From Chlorobiaceae bacterium (GTDB lineage Bacteria > Bacteroidota > Chlorobiia > Chlorobiales > Chlorobiaceae): a stretch of 10,965 bases of DNA. A program made the translations under genes and the position numbers. Below are positions 1 to 6,545 of this stretch, in pieces (within the stretch, counting starts at the first letter, position 1; every line of letters starts with the position of its first letter). The stretch lies in contig JAAXUM010000024.1 in the NCBI GenBank assembly GCA_013336025.1, positions 1 through 10,965 of the forward strand. The letters run 5' to 3'. The notes under the pieces are model-generated. The model searched no databases. It was not told where the DNA came from and worked only from the letters and a program-made list of their open reading frames with translations.

Positions 1-645
1 TTTATCAAGAAAAGAATGCCCGGCTGAAACTGAAATGCGCACGATAATATGATCAGAGATGACTCTTGTTCCACCAACGACACCCGACCTGTCGCCGCCA
101 GCCTCTCTTACAACCGGCGCTGATTCGCCGGTAATAGCCGATTCGTCGACCATGGCAGCGCCCTCGACAACCTCTCCATCTCCAGGAATAATTTCCCCTG
201 TCAAAACAATAACCTGATCACCCTCTTGCAAATCGTCAGAACTTACAGACTCTTCCCTGCCATGTATTACTCTTCGGGCGACGGTATTTTGTCGTGTTCG
301 TTTGAGCGTGTCAGTCTGTGCTTTGCCACGAGCTTCCGCCAGGGCTTCAGCAAAATTGGAAAACATCACCGTAAGCCACAGGATAAGCATGACCGCTACG
401 GTATAGAACTGATGCCCGGCTCCGGTCAGTGCATTTGAAACAGCGATAAGCGTTGTCAGGAAAGCTCCGGCTTCAGTGACAAACATGACCGGATTTTTTG
501 CCATTGCCCTCGGATCAAGCATCATTATTGATCGGCTGAGAGCATTCAGCACCAGTTTTTTTTCAAAAATTGATGCGTTTCTCGCTTGACGGCGCCCGGA
601 TTTTGCCTGATCATAGGCGCTCGAAAAAGAATTACTGTTCATCAT
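1..645 (-). CDS. kdpB: KdpB, potassium-transporting P-type ATPase catalytic subunit (N-terminal 215 residues, cut by window edge)
   Basis: KdpB hydrolyses ATP to drive high-affinity K+ uptake by the membrane complex KdpFABC. I translated the frame from base 645 to base 1 and it stays open. It shows the KdpB N-terminal signature LDPRAMAKNPVMFV (about residues 43-56), two hydrophobic segments (about 52-73 and 80-98), NFAEALAEARGKAQ (97-110), and the actuator-domain block DESAITGES (167-175). The serine of TGES is the residue whose phosphorylation inhibits E. coli KdpB (known for the family). The phosphorylation (DKTGT) and nucleotide domains lie beyond the left edge. Two adjacent in-frame ATGs occur at 645 and 642; I took the first. 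No convincing ribosome binding site is visible. An 11-codon ORF beginning at 674 ends overlapping the start, so translational coupling is possible. It lies 38 bases after kdpA; kdpC is expected downstream, outside the window. Confidence 0.97.
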   Translation of the reverse strand, partial: MMNSNSFSSAYDQAKSGRRQARNASIFEKKLVLNALSRSIMMLDPRAMAKNPVMFVTEAGAFLTTLIAVSNALTGAGHQFYTVAVMLILWLTVMFSNFAEALAEARGKAQTDTLKRTRQNTVARRVIHGREESVSSDDLQEGDQVIVLTGEIIPGDGEVVEGAAMVDESAITGESAPVVREAGGDRSGVVGGTRVISDHIIVRISVSAGHSFLDK

Positions 646-683
646 GATGTTATGATTAATGCTTTCAGAAATTTCATGCTGAT

Positions 684-2354
684 TCAATGCTTTAATGCGG
701 CAAGATGATCAGCTACAGGACCAAGCACCGCTACCGGCAGAAAAAGCAGTGCCCCGATAAAAACAACGCTGCCGAAAATAATGAAGGTAAAAAGCAGGGT
801 ATCGGTACGGAGAGTCCCGGCAGTTTCCGGAACCGGTTTTTTCGCCGCCAGTGAACCGGCAATGGCAAGAGGCAGAATAATCGGAATATAACGGGCCAGT
901 AACATCACCATACCCGTAGCGATGTTCCAGGGAACCGTGTTATCTCCAAGCCCTTCGAAACCTGAACCGTTGTTGGCTGCGGCTGAAGTAAACTCATAGA
1001 GTATTTCAGTAAATCCATGAGCCCCGGTGTTGAGTACAGTCGCAGCTCCTGCGGGAGTAGCCGCAAAAAGTGCAGTCCCGCCGAGAATCAGTGCAGGATG
1101 AACCAGCAGTGCAAGGAGCGCAAGCGTCATTTCACGGGTTTCAACTTTACGCCCAAAATATTCCGGGGTACGGCCAACCATCATGCCGCAGATAAATACA
1201 CCGACGATGATAAAAATGAACATGTTGATAAGACCAACGCCAACCCCGCCAAAAACGACATTCATCCACATACCGGCAAGGGGGACAAGTCCGGTCAGCG
1301 GATTAAGACTGTCATGCATACAGTTGACCGAACCATTACTGGTAGCTGTCGTCACTGCTGCCCAAAGAGCGCCGGCACCAGAGCCGAAGCGAAGCTCCTT
1401 GCCTTCAAGATTCGATGACAGCTCGACAGGGAGTCCTGAAAATGCGGCTGTTGGATCACCTTCGAGCCATATGGACGCTACTCCTTTTAACAGAAGCAGT
1501 GACATCATAACGGTAAAAATAACCGCTGCATCGCGCATTCGTCCCGTTATGCGTCCGAACATCCATACCGCAGCCATTGGAATCAGAACAATACTGGTAC
1601 ACTCAATGATATTGGTAAAGAACGTAGGGTTCTCGAAAGGATGGGTTGAATTCGGCCCGAAAAAACCTCCGCCATTTGTTCCGAGCTGTTTGATGGCCAC
1701 CATGGCAGCTACCGGGCCACGGGCTATGGTTTGTGTCGCATGTTCAAGTGTATGGGCAATTACGGCACCATTCATGGTCATCGGAACGCCTCCTGCAAGA
1801 AGAAGAAGGGCTACAAGCAGAGCAAGCGGCAGCAAAATAAAAAGGGTGATACGCATCAGATCGGTGTAAAAGTTGCCGACCGTCTGTCTTCCGCCCAGCG
1901 CTCTGGCAAGAGCCGCAAGGCAGGCAATTCCTGTCGCAGCCGAAACAAACTGCAGCCACATCAAACCAAAAAGCTGGGAAAAATAGCTCATGGATGCCTC
2001 GCCGGAGTAGTGCTGGAGATTGGTGTTTGTGACAAAGGATGCCGCAGTATTAAAAATAAGGCTCGCCTCAAGCGCCTCCTTTCCATCGGGATTGAGCGGC
2101 AGCCACTGCTGCAGGGCAAGAACAATCGTTACGAAAGCAAACATGACGATATTGAAAATTATCATTGAAAACAGATAGCGCTTCCAGTCCTGCTCTTCAA
2201 CGGCAGCGAGCCCTCCTGTTTTGCTGAAAATCCCCGAAGTCCAGCGACCATAAGTTGAATTGTGACCAGGATCTATCAAGAGTGTCATGGCGCGACCAAG
2301 AGGCCACGACAACAGTGCTGGACCAATAAGCACCAATAAAAACAGCAGTATCAT
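684..2354 (-). CDS. kdpA: KdpA, potassium-binding and translocating subunit
   Basis: KdpA is the K+-selective channel-like subunit of KdpFABC, an inner-membrane protein of the superfamily of K+ transporters with four pore loops. At 556 residues it matches the usual length (about 557 in E. coli). All four selectivity-filter regions are visible: TNTNLQHYSGE (109-119, with Q114 at the place of E. coli Q116), GTNGGGFFG (225-233), TSNGSVNCMHDS (338-349) and SAAANNGSGFEGLG (457-470). FGRKVETREM and the many hydrophobic helices also fit. The ATG at 2354 starts directly with the first membrane helix (MILLFLLVLIGP). There is no clear Shine-Dalgarno, and the start lies 12 bases after the kdpF stop, so translation probably depends on coupling to kdpF. 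Stop at 684-686, 38 bases before kdpB. Part of the inferred kinase-small peptide-kdpFAB operon. Confidence 0.99.
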   Translation of the reverse strand: MILLFLLVLIGPALLSWPLGRAMTLLIDPGHNSTYGRWTSGIFSKTGGLAAVEEQDWKRYLFSMIIFNIVMFAFVTIVLALQQWLPLNPDGKEALEASLIFNTAASFVTNTNLQHYSGEASMSYFSQLFGLMWLQFVSAATGIACLAALARALGGRQTVGNFYTDLMRITLFILLPLALLVALLLLAGGVPMTMNGAVIAHTLEHATQTIARGPVAAMVAIKQLGTNGGGFFGPNSTHPFENPTFFTNIIECTSIVLIPMAAVWMFGRITGRMRDAAVIFTVMMSLLLLKGVASIWLEGDPTAAFSGLPVELSSNLEGKELRFGSGAGALWAAVTTATSNGSVNCMHDSLNPLTGLVPLAGMWMNVVFGGVGVGLINMFIFIIVGVFICGMMVGRTPEYFGRKVETREMTLALLALLVHPALILGGTALFAATPAGAATVLNTGAHGFTEILYEFTSAAANNGSGFEGLGDNTVPWNIATGMVMLLARYIPIILPLAIAGSLAAKKPVPETAGTLRTDTLLFTFIIFGSVVFIGALLFLPVAVLGPVADHLAALKH

Positions 2355-2366
2355 GAGTTGATAATT

Positions 2367-2447
2367 TTAAAATTTCTCGGGATTGACAATGGCATAGACC
2401 AGATAAACCATGCAGCCAAAAAAAGTGAGTAATACGACAATCTCCAT
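2367..2447 (-). CDS. kdpF: KdpF, 26-residue stabilising peptide of the Kdp complex
   Basis: KdpF is a single-helix membrane peptide that stabilises the KdpABC complex. The translated 26 residues start MEIVVLLTFFGCMVYLVYAI and end VNPEKF; E. coli KdpF ends in the similar pattern YLVYALINAEAF. Length and position (immediately before kdpA) both fit the family. A near-perfect ribosome binding site, GGAGGT, lies 6 bases before the ATG and runs into the stop codon of the upstream 32-residue ORF, so the two are probably translationally coupled. The kdpA ATG follows 12 bases after the stop. The gene is easily missed because of its length. A longer overlapping frame (2351-2536) is not the real gene. 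Confidence 0.93.
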   Translation of the reverse strand: MEIVVLLTFFGCMVYLVYAIVNPEKF

Positions 2448-2450
2448 GTG

Positions 2451-2549
2451 TTAACCTCCGATATGAAAAATGATGCCCGACAATGCGGCAAACCCTGCCA
2501 GAAGCAGAAAAATGAGTATGGCGGTAAACAGGTCATGATAGACGTTCAT
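2451..2549 (-). CDS. unrecognised 32-residue single-helix membrane peptide in the kdp operon
   Basis: I do not recognise this peptide. It starts MNVYHDLFTAILIFLLLAGF and ends with Ile-Gly-Gly, with one long hydrophobic stretch (about residues 8-28) preceded by a short polar N-terminus. The ATG at 2549 has a good ribosome binding site (AGAGGA, about 8 bases upstream) just after the kinase stop codon (gap 16 bases). Its stop codon adjoins the kdpF ribosome binding site, with 3 bases between stop and kdpF start. The tight packing between the kinase and kdpF argues for a translated gene. Inference: a second small subunit or modulator of the Kdp complex, or a link between kinase and pump. It is not KdpF itself, since the true KdpF follows immediately. 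The frame also extends upstream into the kinase coding region, but that part has no good start. Expression is not proven. Confidence 0.6.
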   Translation of the reverse strand: MNVYHDLFTAILIFLLLAGFAALSGIIFHIGG

Positions 2550-2565
2550 GATGGTTATCCTCTTT

Positions 2566-4392
2566 TTATATTGTGCCTTGATTATCATTGGTGTTTTTTT
2601 GCGTGGGTATGGTGAACCAGAAAACCGAACCTGTTCCTGAATTGCTTTCGACTCCGACTCTTCCGCCATGAGCTTCAACAATCTCCTTGACAATTGAGAG
2701 TCCGAGTCCTATACCGCTTTCTGCCGGTTGTCCTGGAACCCGATAAAACTGTTCAAAAAGATGTGCGTGATGTTCTTTTGCAATACCCTCTCCGGTATCC
2801 TCAATGGAAAACCGGATGTCATCATGCTCTTCAACTGCACGTAACGTAACGGTGCCACCAGGGAGAGTAAACCGCAATGCATTTGACAGGAGATTGGCAA
2901 ACACATGGCGGATCCGTTCAGGATCTGCAATAATATCGGGGAGCCCTTCATCAATAGTATTGACAAGAGTTACTCCATGATCACGTGCATGCAGAGCAAA
3001 AAGTTCTATTCCTTCGCTACCGATACGTGAAGGAGATAGCGGATAAACATTCAGATTTGCTTTTCCGGATTCTATTTGATTGAGATTCAGCAGATCATCA
3101 AGGATATGCACCAGTCGTTCACTTTCGTCCCGTGCGGCAAACAGGAGGTCTGACTGTTGTTCGTTCAGGTTGCCTACACGCTCTTCAAGCAGCAGATGTA
3201 TCGACATCCTCAAGGATGTTAAAGGTGTCTTAAGCTGGTGGGAAACCGTTGCAATAACGCTGCGCTTCAGTTCAAGCTGTTCGAAAACCAGTGTTACATC
3301 CTTGAGAATCAGCGCGGTTCCGGCTGGAACAAGAACTATCTGAGGCTGAAAAAAGTATTCCCGATTTCCAATAAAATGCTGAATAAAGCTGTTTTCTTCT
3401 CCGCTTTCAGTTGCGTAATCCTGTCGATAAGCTTTCTGAAGCAATTTCCTCAGCCACTCGTGCCCAAGATCGTGAACATTGACTCCCGGTTTCATACCGA
3501 AATAGCTTTCTGCTGTTTCAGTGGCAACTTCAACTTTTCCGTTCTGATCAAGCAAAGCTATGGGTGATGGAAGTACCTTGAACACCTCCTGTGTTGCACT
3601 TCTGGTACGGAGCAGTGTATCCGTATCTGTTTTACGCATTTTGCGCAGAGTCGAGGCCATGTCGTTAAATGACCTTGAAAGCAGTCCGATTTCATCGTTG
3701 GAAGTGGTGTCAAGCACAAGATCAAGGTTTCCTTTTCTGATTTCTTCTGCAGATGCTGTAAGCTTTTTAATCGGCAGGAGAATCCATCGATGTGACTGAT
3801 AGCTGAACAAAAGGGCAATAACGGCACTGGCAAAAATCGTAACAAGCATGGCATTGTGAGCCGATGCAGCCATCCTGCGAGCATTATTATTTGCCTGATG
3901 CATAGAGGATTGGTTCATTTCAAGAACCTCACCGGAGAGTTGTCTGATTTCCTGAAAAAGCGGCAGCAGGGAAGAAAAATATCGTTTCTGCCTCAGGGAG
4001 AGAGATGTTGATGGAGCGGTAACATCTTCGATAACCTTTGCATACTCCATGAACAAATCACGGATACGTCTTGCTTTCCGAGCTTCTCCCGGCAGTGTGA
4101 TGTTGCCGAGCTCAACTTGCAATGCACTGCGGAAGTTCTTTTCATGCTGCCTGATAGCGCTCATACCTTCATCGTAATGACCGGCAAAGGTAAACAATAC
4201 TCCGCTGTCAATACGTTCAAGAGATTCTGTCATTTCCTGGCAGGCGACAACACTGCGATAGTTCTGCCTGAGAATGACATCAACAGCTCCACCGAGGGCA
4301 TCAATATGCCGGATAGTGAGAACGCCCATGGCTGCAACAATAAGAAGCAGCCCTCCAAATCCTAATACAAGTTTTTGCCGAATGCTGACCAT
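2566..4392 (-). CDS. KinB-like membrane sensor histidine kinase (HAMP-PAS-HisKA-HATPase)
   Basis: This 608-residue inner-membrane kinase likely controls the adjacent kdp genes. Domains: TM1 about 8-28; an extracytoplasmic sensor region about 30-178 resembling the KinB/four-helix type; TM2 about 182-199; HAMP about 203-253; a PAS-like domain about 265-370; HisKA with phospho-acceptor H385 in ATVSHQLKTPLTSL; and an HATPase_c domain with N-box HVFANLLSNALRFT (497-510), G1 box DTGEGI (532-537) and G2 box GIGLGLSI (560-567). All catalytic motifs look intact. The overall plan and the AlgB-like partner upstream suggest the Pseudomonas KinB family (known to pair with AlgB). It lacks the N-terminal KdpD and Usp domains of the classical K+ sensor KdpD. 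The start at 4392 has AGGAGG 10 bases upstream and follows a perfect sigma-54 promoter. The stop is 16 bases before the small membrane peptide. The signal sensed is unknown; K+ limitation is inferred from context only. Confidence 0.93.
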   Translation of the reverse strand: MVSIRQKLVLGFGGLLLIVAAMGVLTIRHIDALGGAVDVILRQNYRSVVACQEMTESLERIDSGVLFTFAGHYDEGMSAIRQHEKNFRSALQVELGNITLPGEARKARRIRDLFMEYAKVIEDVTAPSTSLSLRQKRYFSSLLPLFQEIRQLSGEVLEMNQSSMHQANNNARRMAASAHNAMLVTIFASAVIALLFSYQSHRWILLPIKKLTASAEEIRKGNLDLVLDTTSNDEIGLLSRSFNDMASTLRKMRKTDTDTLLRTRSATQEVFKVLPSPIALLDQNGKVEVATETAESYFGMKPGVNVHDLGHEWLRKLLQKAYRQDYATESGEENSFIQHFIGNREYFFQPQIVLVPAGTALILKDVTLVFEQLELKRSVIATVSHQLKTPLTSLRMSIHLLLEERVGNLNEQQSDLLFAARDESERLVHILDDLLNLNQIESGKANLNVYPLSPSRIGSEGIELFALHARDHGVTLVNTIDEGLPDIIADPERIRHVFANLLSNALRFTLPGGTVTLRAVEEHDDIRFSIEDTGEGIAKEHHAHLFEQFYRVPGQPAESGIGLGLSIVKEIVEAHGGRVGVESNSGTGSVFWFTIPTQKNTNDNQGTI

Positions 4393-4406
4393 AGTTATAG
4401 TTCCTC

Positions 4407-4409
4407 CTC
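4407..4409 (-). promoter_or_regulatory. approximate transcription start of the sigma-54 promoter
   Basis: Counting about 12 bases from the GC of the -12 element places the start near 4408. The leader would then be only about 16 bases, with the ribosome binding site GAGGAGGAA at its very 5' end. Predicted, not measured. Confidence 0.4.
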
Positions 4410-4418
4410 ATGTATAGC

Positions 4419-4434
4419 TGCAAATAACGTGCCA
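4419..4434 (-). promoter_or_regulatory. perfect sigma-54 (RpoN) -24/-12 promoter upstream of the kinase-kdp operon
   Basis: Read on the minus strand the sequence is TGGCACGTTATTTGCA. This matches the sigma-54 consensus TGGCAC-N5-TTGCA at every conserved base, with the required 10 bases between the GG and GC dinucleotides. It lies 26 bases upstream of the kinase ATG and in the correct orientation, and the gene upstream encodes an activator of the sigma-54-dependent (NtrC) family. This combination makes a chance match unlikely. Confidence 0.92.
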
Positions 4435-4444
4435 TAGCGATTGT

Positions 4445-4482
4445 CCCTGATGAATCAAGGGCAAAGCCGGGTGCTGATCACC
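4445..4482. promoter_or_regulatory. promoter-proximal dyads (possible regulator or accessory-protein site)
   Basis: Two short palindromes lie directly upstream of the -24 element. Bases 4445-4461 read CCCTGATGAATCAAGGG, an imperfect dyad around TGAT-GA-ATCA with CCC/GGG ends. Bases 4470-4482 read GGTGCTGATCACC, with GGTG/CACC arms around TGATCA. Both share a TGAT core. They are closer to the promoter than most NtrC-type enhancers, so they may bind the regulator, IHF-like bending proteins, or nothing. Confidence 0.3.
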
Positions 4483-4526
4483 GTAATTTTTTAAAAATCA
4501 ATGAAATGACTAAAGAGGGCATGCAT

Positions 4527-4560
4527 TTTTCAATCCTCTTCGGGAGACGAGAATTGAAAA
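4527..4560. promoter_or_regulatory. long dyad, candidate upstream activating sequence for the NtrC-family regulator
   Basis: Arms 4527-4538 (TTTTCAATCCTC) and 4549-4560 (GAGAATTGAAAA) are complementary over 12 positions with one mismatch, which would be a G-U pair in RNA, around a 10-base spacer. The centre is about 135 bases upstream of the predicted sigma-54 start, within the usual 70-150 base range of enhancer sites. It is not a clear intrinsic terminator because no U-run follows the stem on either strand. The assignment as an activator site is inferred from position and symmetry. Confidence 0.4.
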
Positions 4561-4646
4561 CATCAGGAGAGAGGAGTGAATAAGTATCTTGCAGAAAACA
4601 AGAACAGAGAAGAAATAACATTGCATTTTACAAGGCGCATCGTGCA

Positions 4647-5993
4647 TCAGATTCCGTATTGTTTACGTTTTCTCCACAAAGTGGCCTGATCAATACCCAG
4701 AAGATTTGCGGCTTCCTGAAGGGATTTTGCTGATGCGAGAATGCCGCGTATATGATTTTCTTCGAGGACCTCAAGGGTTAAAGGATCGCCTATACGAACA
4801 GGATTCGTTTTTGCGACAATAGTGTCAGGCAAATCCTCTGCCCCGATACGTTCTCCCTTACTGAGAATCACAGCGCGTTCAACCGTGTTGCGTAATTCCC
4901 TGATATTTCCGGGCCAGTGATAACGTCTAAGGGCATGAAGAGCTGTATCGGTAAATCCTGCAAGTTTTTTATGGTTCTGTGCTGAAAAAAATCGCAGCAT
5001 ATTTTCGGCAAACTGTTCAACATCATCAGGCCTTTCGGCAAGGGGAGGCAGATCTATCTGGATAACATTAAGCCTGTAAAAAAGGTCTTCACGGAAATTG
5101 CCTGCCTTTACAGCGTTTTCCAGGGCGGTATTGGTGGCCGCAATGATCCTGATATCAGCCTTCAGCGTTTGCTGATCACCAACCCGTTCATATTCACGCT
5201 CCTGAATAAAACGAAGGAGTTTGGGCTGAATGGCAAGGGGAAGATCACCAATCTCATCAAGAAACAGTGTTCCGCCTTCACAGGAAGATACCTTTCCGGG
5301 ATTATTTCTGACAGCTCCGGTGAATGAACCCTTGATATGACCGAAGAGCTCACTTTCAAGCAGTTCACCGCTTAATGACGGGCAGGAAACAACTCCAAAT
5401 GGTTTTTTTGACCTGTGGCTCCATGTATGAATAGCATGAGCCAGAGCGGTTTTTCCTGTACCGCTCGGGCCTCTTAACAGGACAACAGCTTCGGAAGATG
5501 CGACCTGGCGGGCTAATTCGATAACCCGTTGCATGACAGGGTAAGCAGATGTGAAAATCGTTTCAGGATGAATTCGATTCAAGTTTTCCTGCAACAGGGC
5601 AATTCGCTGCTCCATACTGCTGACGGATGCAAGTCTTTCTGTAATGATCTCAAGTTGATCGGGAGTAAACGGTTTTGGAATATAGTCAACAGCTCCACGT
5701 TTTATGGCTTCAACTGCTGACGCTATTGACGCATAGGCCGTAATCACAACGACTTTGATCCATGGAAAAGAATTCAAAAGCGACTGAACCAGATCAAGAC
5801 CATTTTCGGTACCTAAACGTACATCAACAAATGCAAGATCAAAAACCTCCTGTTCTGCCACCGCAAGAGCATCTCGGGAATTGCTCACTGCTTTAACTCG
5901 ATACCCGCGTGTTTCCATGAAAACCGATAGTGTCTTGCGAATATTGATTTCATCATCGATAATCAGAACATTGAGCGTTTGCATATAAAGCAT
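4647..5993 (-). CDS. AlgB-like sigma-54-dependent response regulator (NtrC family)
   Basis: Transcriptional activator, about 445-448 residues. Numbering from the ATG at 5984: receiver domain 1-118 with acidic pocket D10/D11, phospho-acceptor D54, T82 and K104; AAA+ domain about 140-385 with Walker A GPSGTGKT (172-179), the sigma-54 contact loop GSFTGA (219-224), Walker B TLFLDEIG (239-246), sensor I AATN (282-285), arginine-finger region FREDLFYRLN (297-306) and WPGNIREL (357-364); and a Fis-type helix-turn-helix at about 420-443 ending WRKRKQYGI. The C-terminal end closely resembles P. aeruginosa AlgB, the partner of KinB, from memory of that sequence. The frame is open up to 6134, but homology begins at MQTLNVLIIDDE. 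I chose the ATG at 5993, 9 bases before the one at 5984, because an AGG lies about 12 bases upstream of it. The loop has Ser instead of the common Ala in GAFTGA, which also occurs in active family members. Its likely target is the sigma-54 promoter just downstream. Confidence 0.94.
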   Translation of the reverse strand: MLYMQTLNVLIIDDEINIRKTLSVFMETRGYRVKAVSNSRDALAVAEQEVFDLAFVDVRLGTENGLDLVQSLLNSFPWIKVVVITAYASIASAVEAIKRGAVDYIPKPFTPDQLEIITERLASVSSMEQRIALLQENLNRIHPETIFTSAYPVMQRVIELARQVASSEAVVLLRGPSGTGKTALAHAIHTWSHRSKKPFGVVSCPSLSGELLESELFGHIKGSFTGAVRNNPGKVSSCEGGTLFLDEIGDLPLAIQPKLLRFIQEREYERVGDQQTLKADIRIIAATNTALENAVKAGNFREDLFYRLNVIQIDLPPLAERPDDVEQFAENMLRFFSAQNHKKLAGFTDTALHALRRYHWPGNIRELRNTVERAVILSKGERIGAEDLPDTIVAKTNPVRIGDPLTLEVLEENHIRGILASAKSLQEAANLLGIDQATLWRKRKQYGI

Positions 5994-6064
5994 GATAAGG
6001 TTTAACCTGACCGTACCAGGGAGAGTCTTGTGAAAATGAAAAATTGCCGGGAATAATTGAAAAA

Positions 6065-6102
6065 CAGTGATAGTAAAAGTGCCAGAACCTTTGTTATCAC
6101 TG
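6065..6102. repeat. perfect 8-base inverted repeat upstream of the response regulator
   Basis: CAGTGATA (6065-6072) and TATCACTG (6095-6102) are exact reverse complements separated by 22 bases, with some further weak pairing inside. It sits about 70-110 bases upstream of the regulator start, between the regulator and rightward sequence. It could be an operator for autoregulation, or a chance dyad. It shares no obvious core with the dyads near the sigma-54 promoter. Confidence 0.35.
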
Positions 6103-6125
6103 ACGTTTACAAGGAGTCCAGGGGC

Positions 6126-6257
6126 ATGAAGCAAATTACAACGATGTCGGGTGAGTTGCTAAACATTTTTCCGGGATACTCATTGGAGAAGCCCGAAAAC
6201 CGCCAGCAAAGCAACCTCTCCATAAACTATGCTATGGACAGTCACTCCTGCTCTTGA
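6126..6257 (+). CDS. possible 43-residue ORF, unrecognised
   Basis: The only support is a strong ribosome binding site (AAGGAG, 6111-6116) 9 bases before an ATG. The peptide begins MKQITTMSGELLNIFPGYSL and is polar towards its C-terminus, with no membrane segment and no motif I recognise. It is divergent from the response regulator, and the dyad at 6065-6102 lies just upstream. It may equally be the remaining start of a decayed gene, since the following bases do not look coding. Confidence 0.22.
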   Translation: MKQITTMSGELLNIFPGYSLEKPENRQQSNLSINYAMDSHSCS

Positions 6258-6545
6258 ATTCCGATTCAAGTACCCGTTATTATCAGTGGATGCTGCCGTC
6301 GTGCATGCTCATGTCTGACAGGAAACTCTATGATGTTCATGAGGCAAACGATGTGGAGAAGCTTCATGTTAACCTGCTGCGCAAGCGTATGATCTCGTTT
6401 TGTCTGACAATATCTGTGTTGATTTCGAATGACTCTGTCACCTTGATTAACACAGGGTTTGGTTCGTGAGGCGATAAAAAATAACTATCCAGTTGCATCA
6501 CCTTGACTTGACGGGGGAACAGGCAGATCACTATCAAAAAAAATT
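6258..6545. other. intergenic stretch without a recognisable gene
   Basis: Frames here are short and match no family I know. A 71-residue plus frame (6254-6469) starts at a codon with no ribosome binding site and has mixed, low-information composition. A short plus-strand frame ending at 6555 reads HHLDLTGEQADHYQKKLCE just before the toxin remnant. It has the look of the end of a small antitoxin-like protein but has no start codon. I take the stretch as decayed sequence. Confidence 0.45.

Noticed and set aside
1183..1869. Plus-strand 228-residue open frame, and other plus frames between 1017 and 2168
   Set aside because: They lie opposite kdpA, which is certain from motifs over its whole length; the antisense translations are low-complexity and have no family features.
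2351..2536. Minus-strand 61-residue frame over kdpF
   Set aside because: It is out of frame with the real KdpF, overlaps both the 32-residue ORF and the kdpA start, and lacks a ribosome binding site.
4527..4560. The dyad as an intrinsic terminator for the regulator gene
   Set aside because: No U-run follows the stem on either strand, and the stem itself is AT-rich at its base.
6074..6091. Second sigma-54-like site (TGGCACTTTTACTATCAC on the minus strand) upstream of the regulator
   Set aside because: The -24 half matches but the -12 half lacks GC at the required spacing.
5994..6134. N-terminal extension of the response regulator
   Set aside because: The receiver domain begins at the ATGs at 5993/5984; the extra 47 residues have no family counterpart and no better start signal.
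6254..6469. 71-residue plus-strand frame as a gene
   Set aside because: No ribosome binding site, no recognised motif, and it sits in a region that looks decayed.
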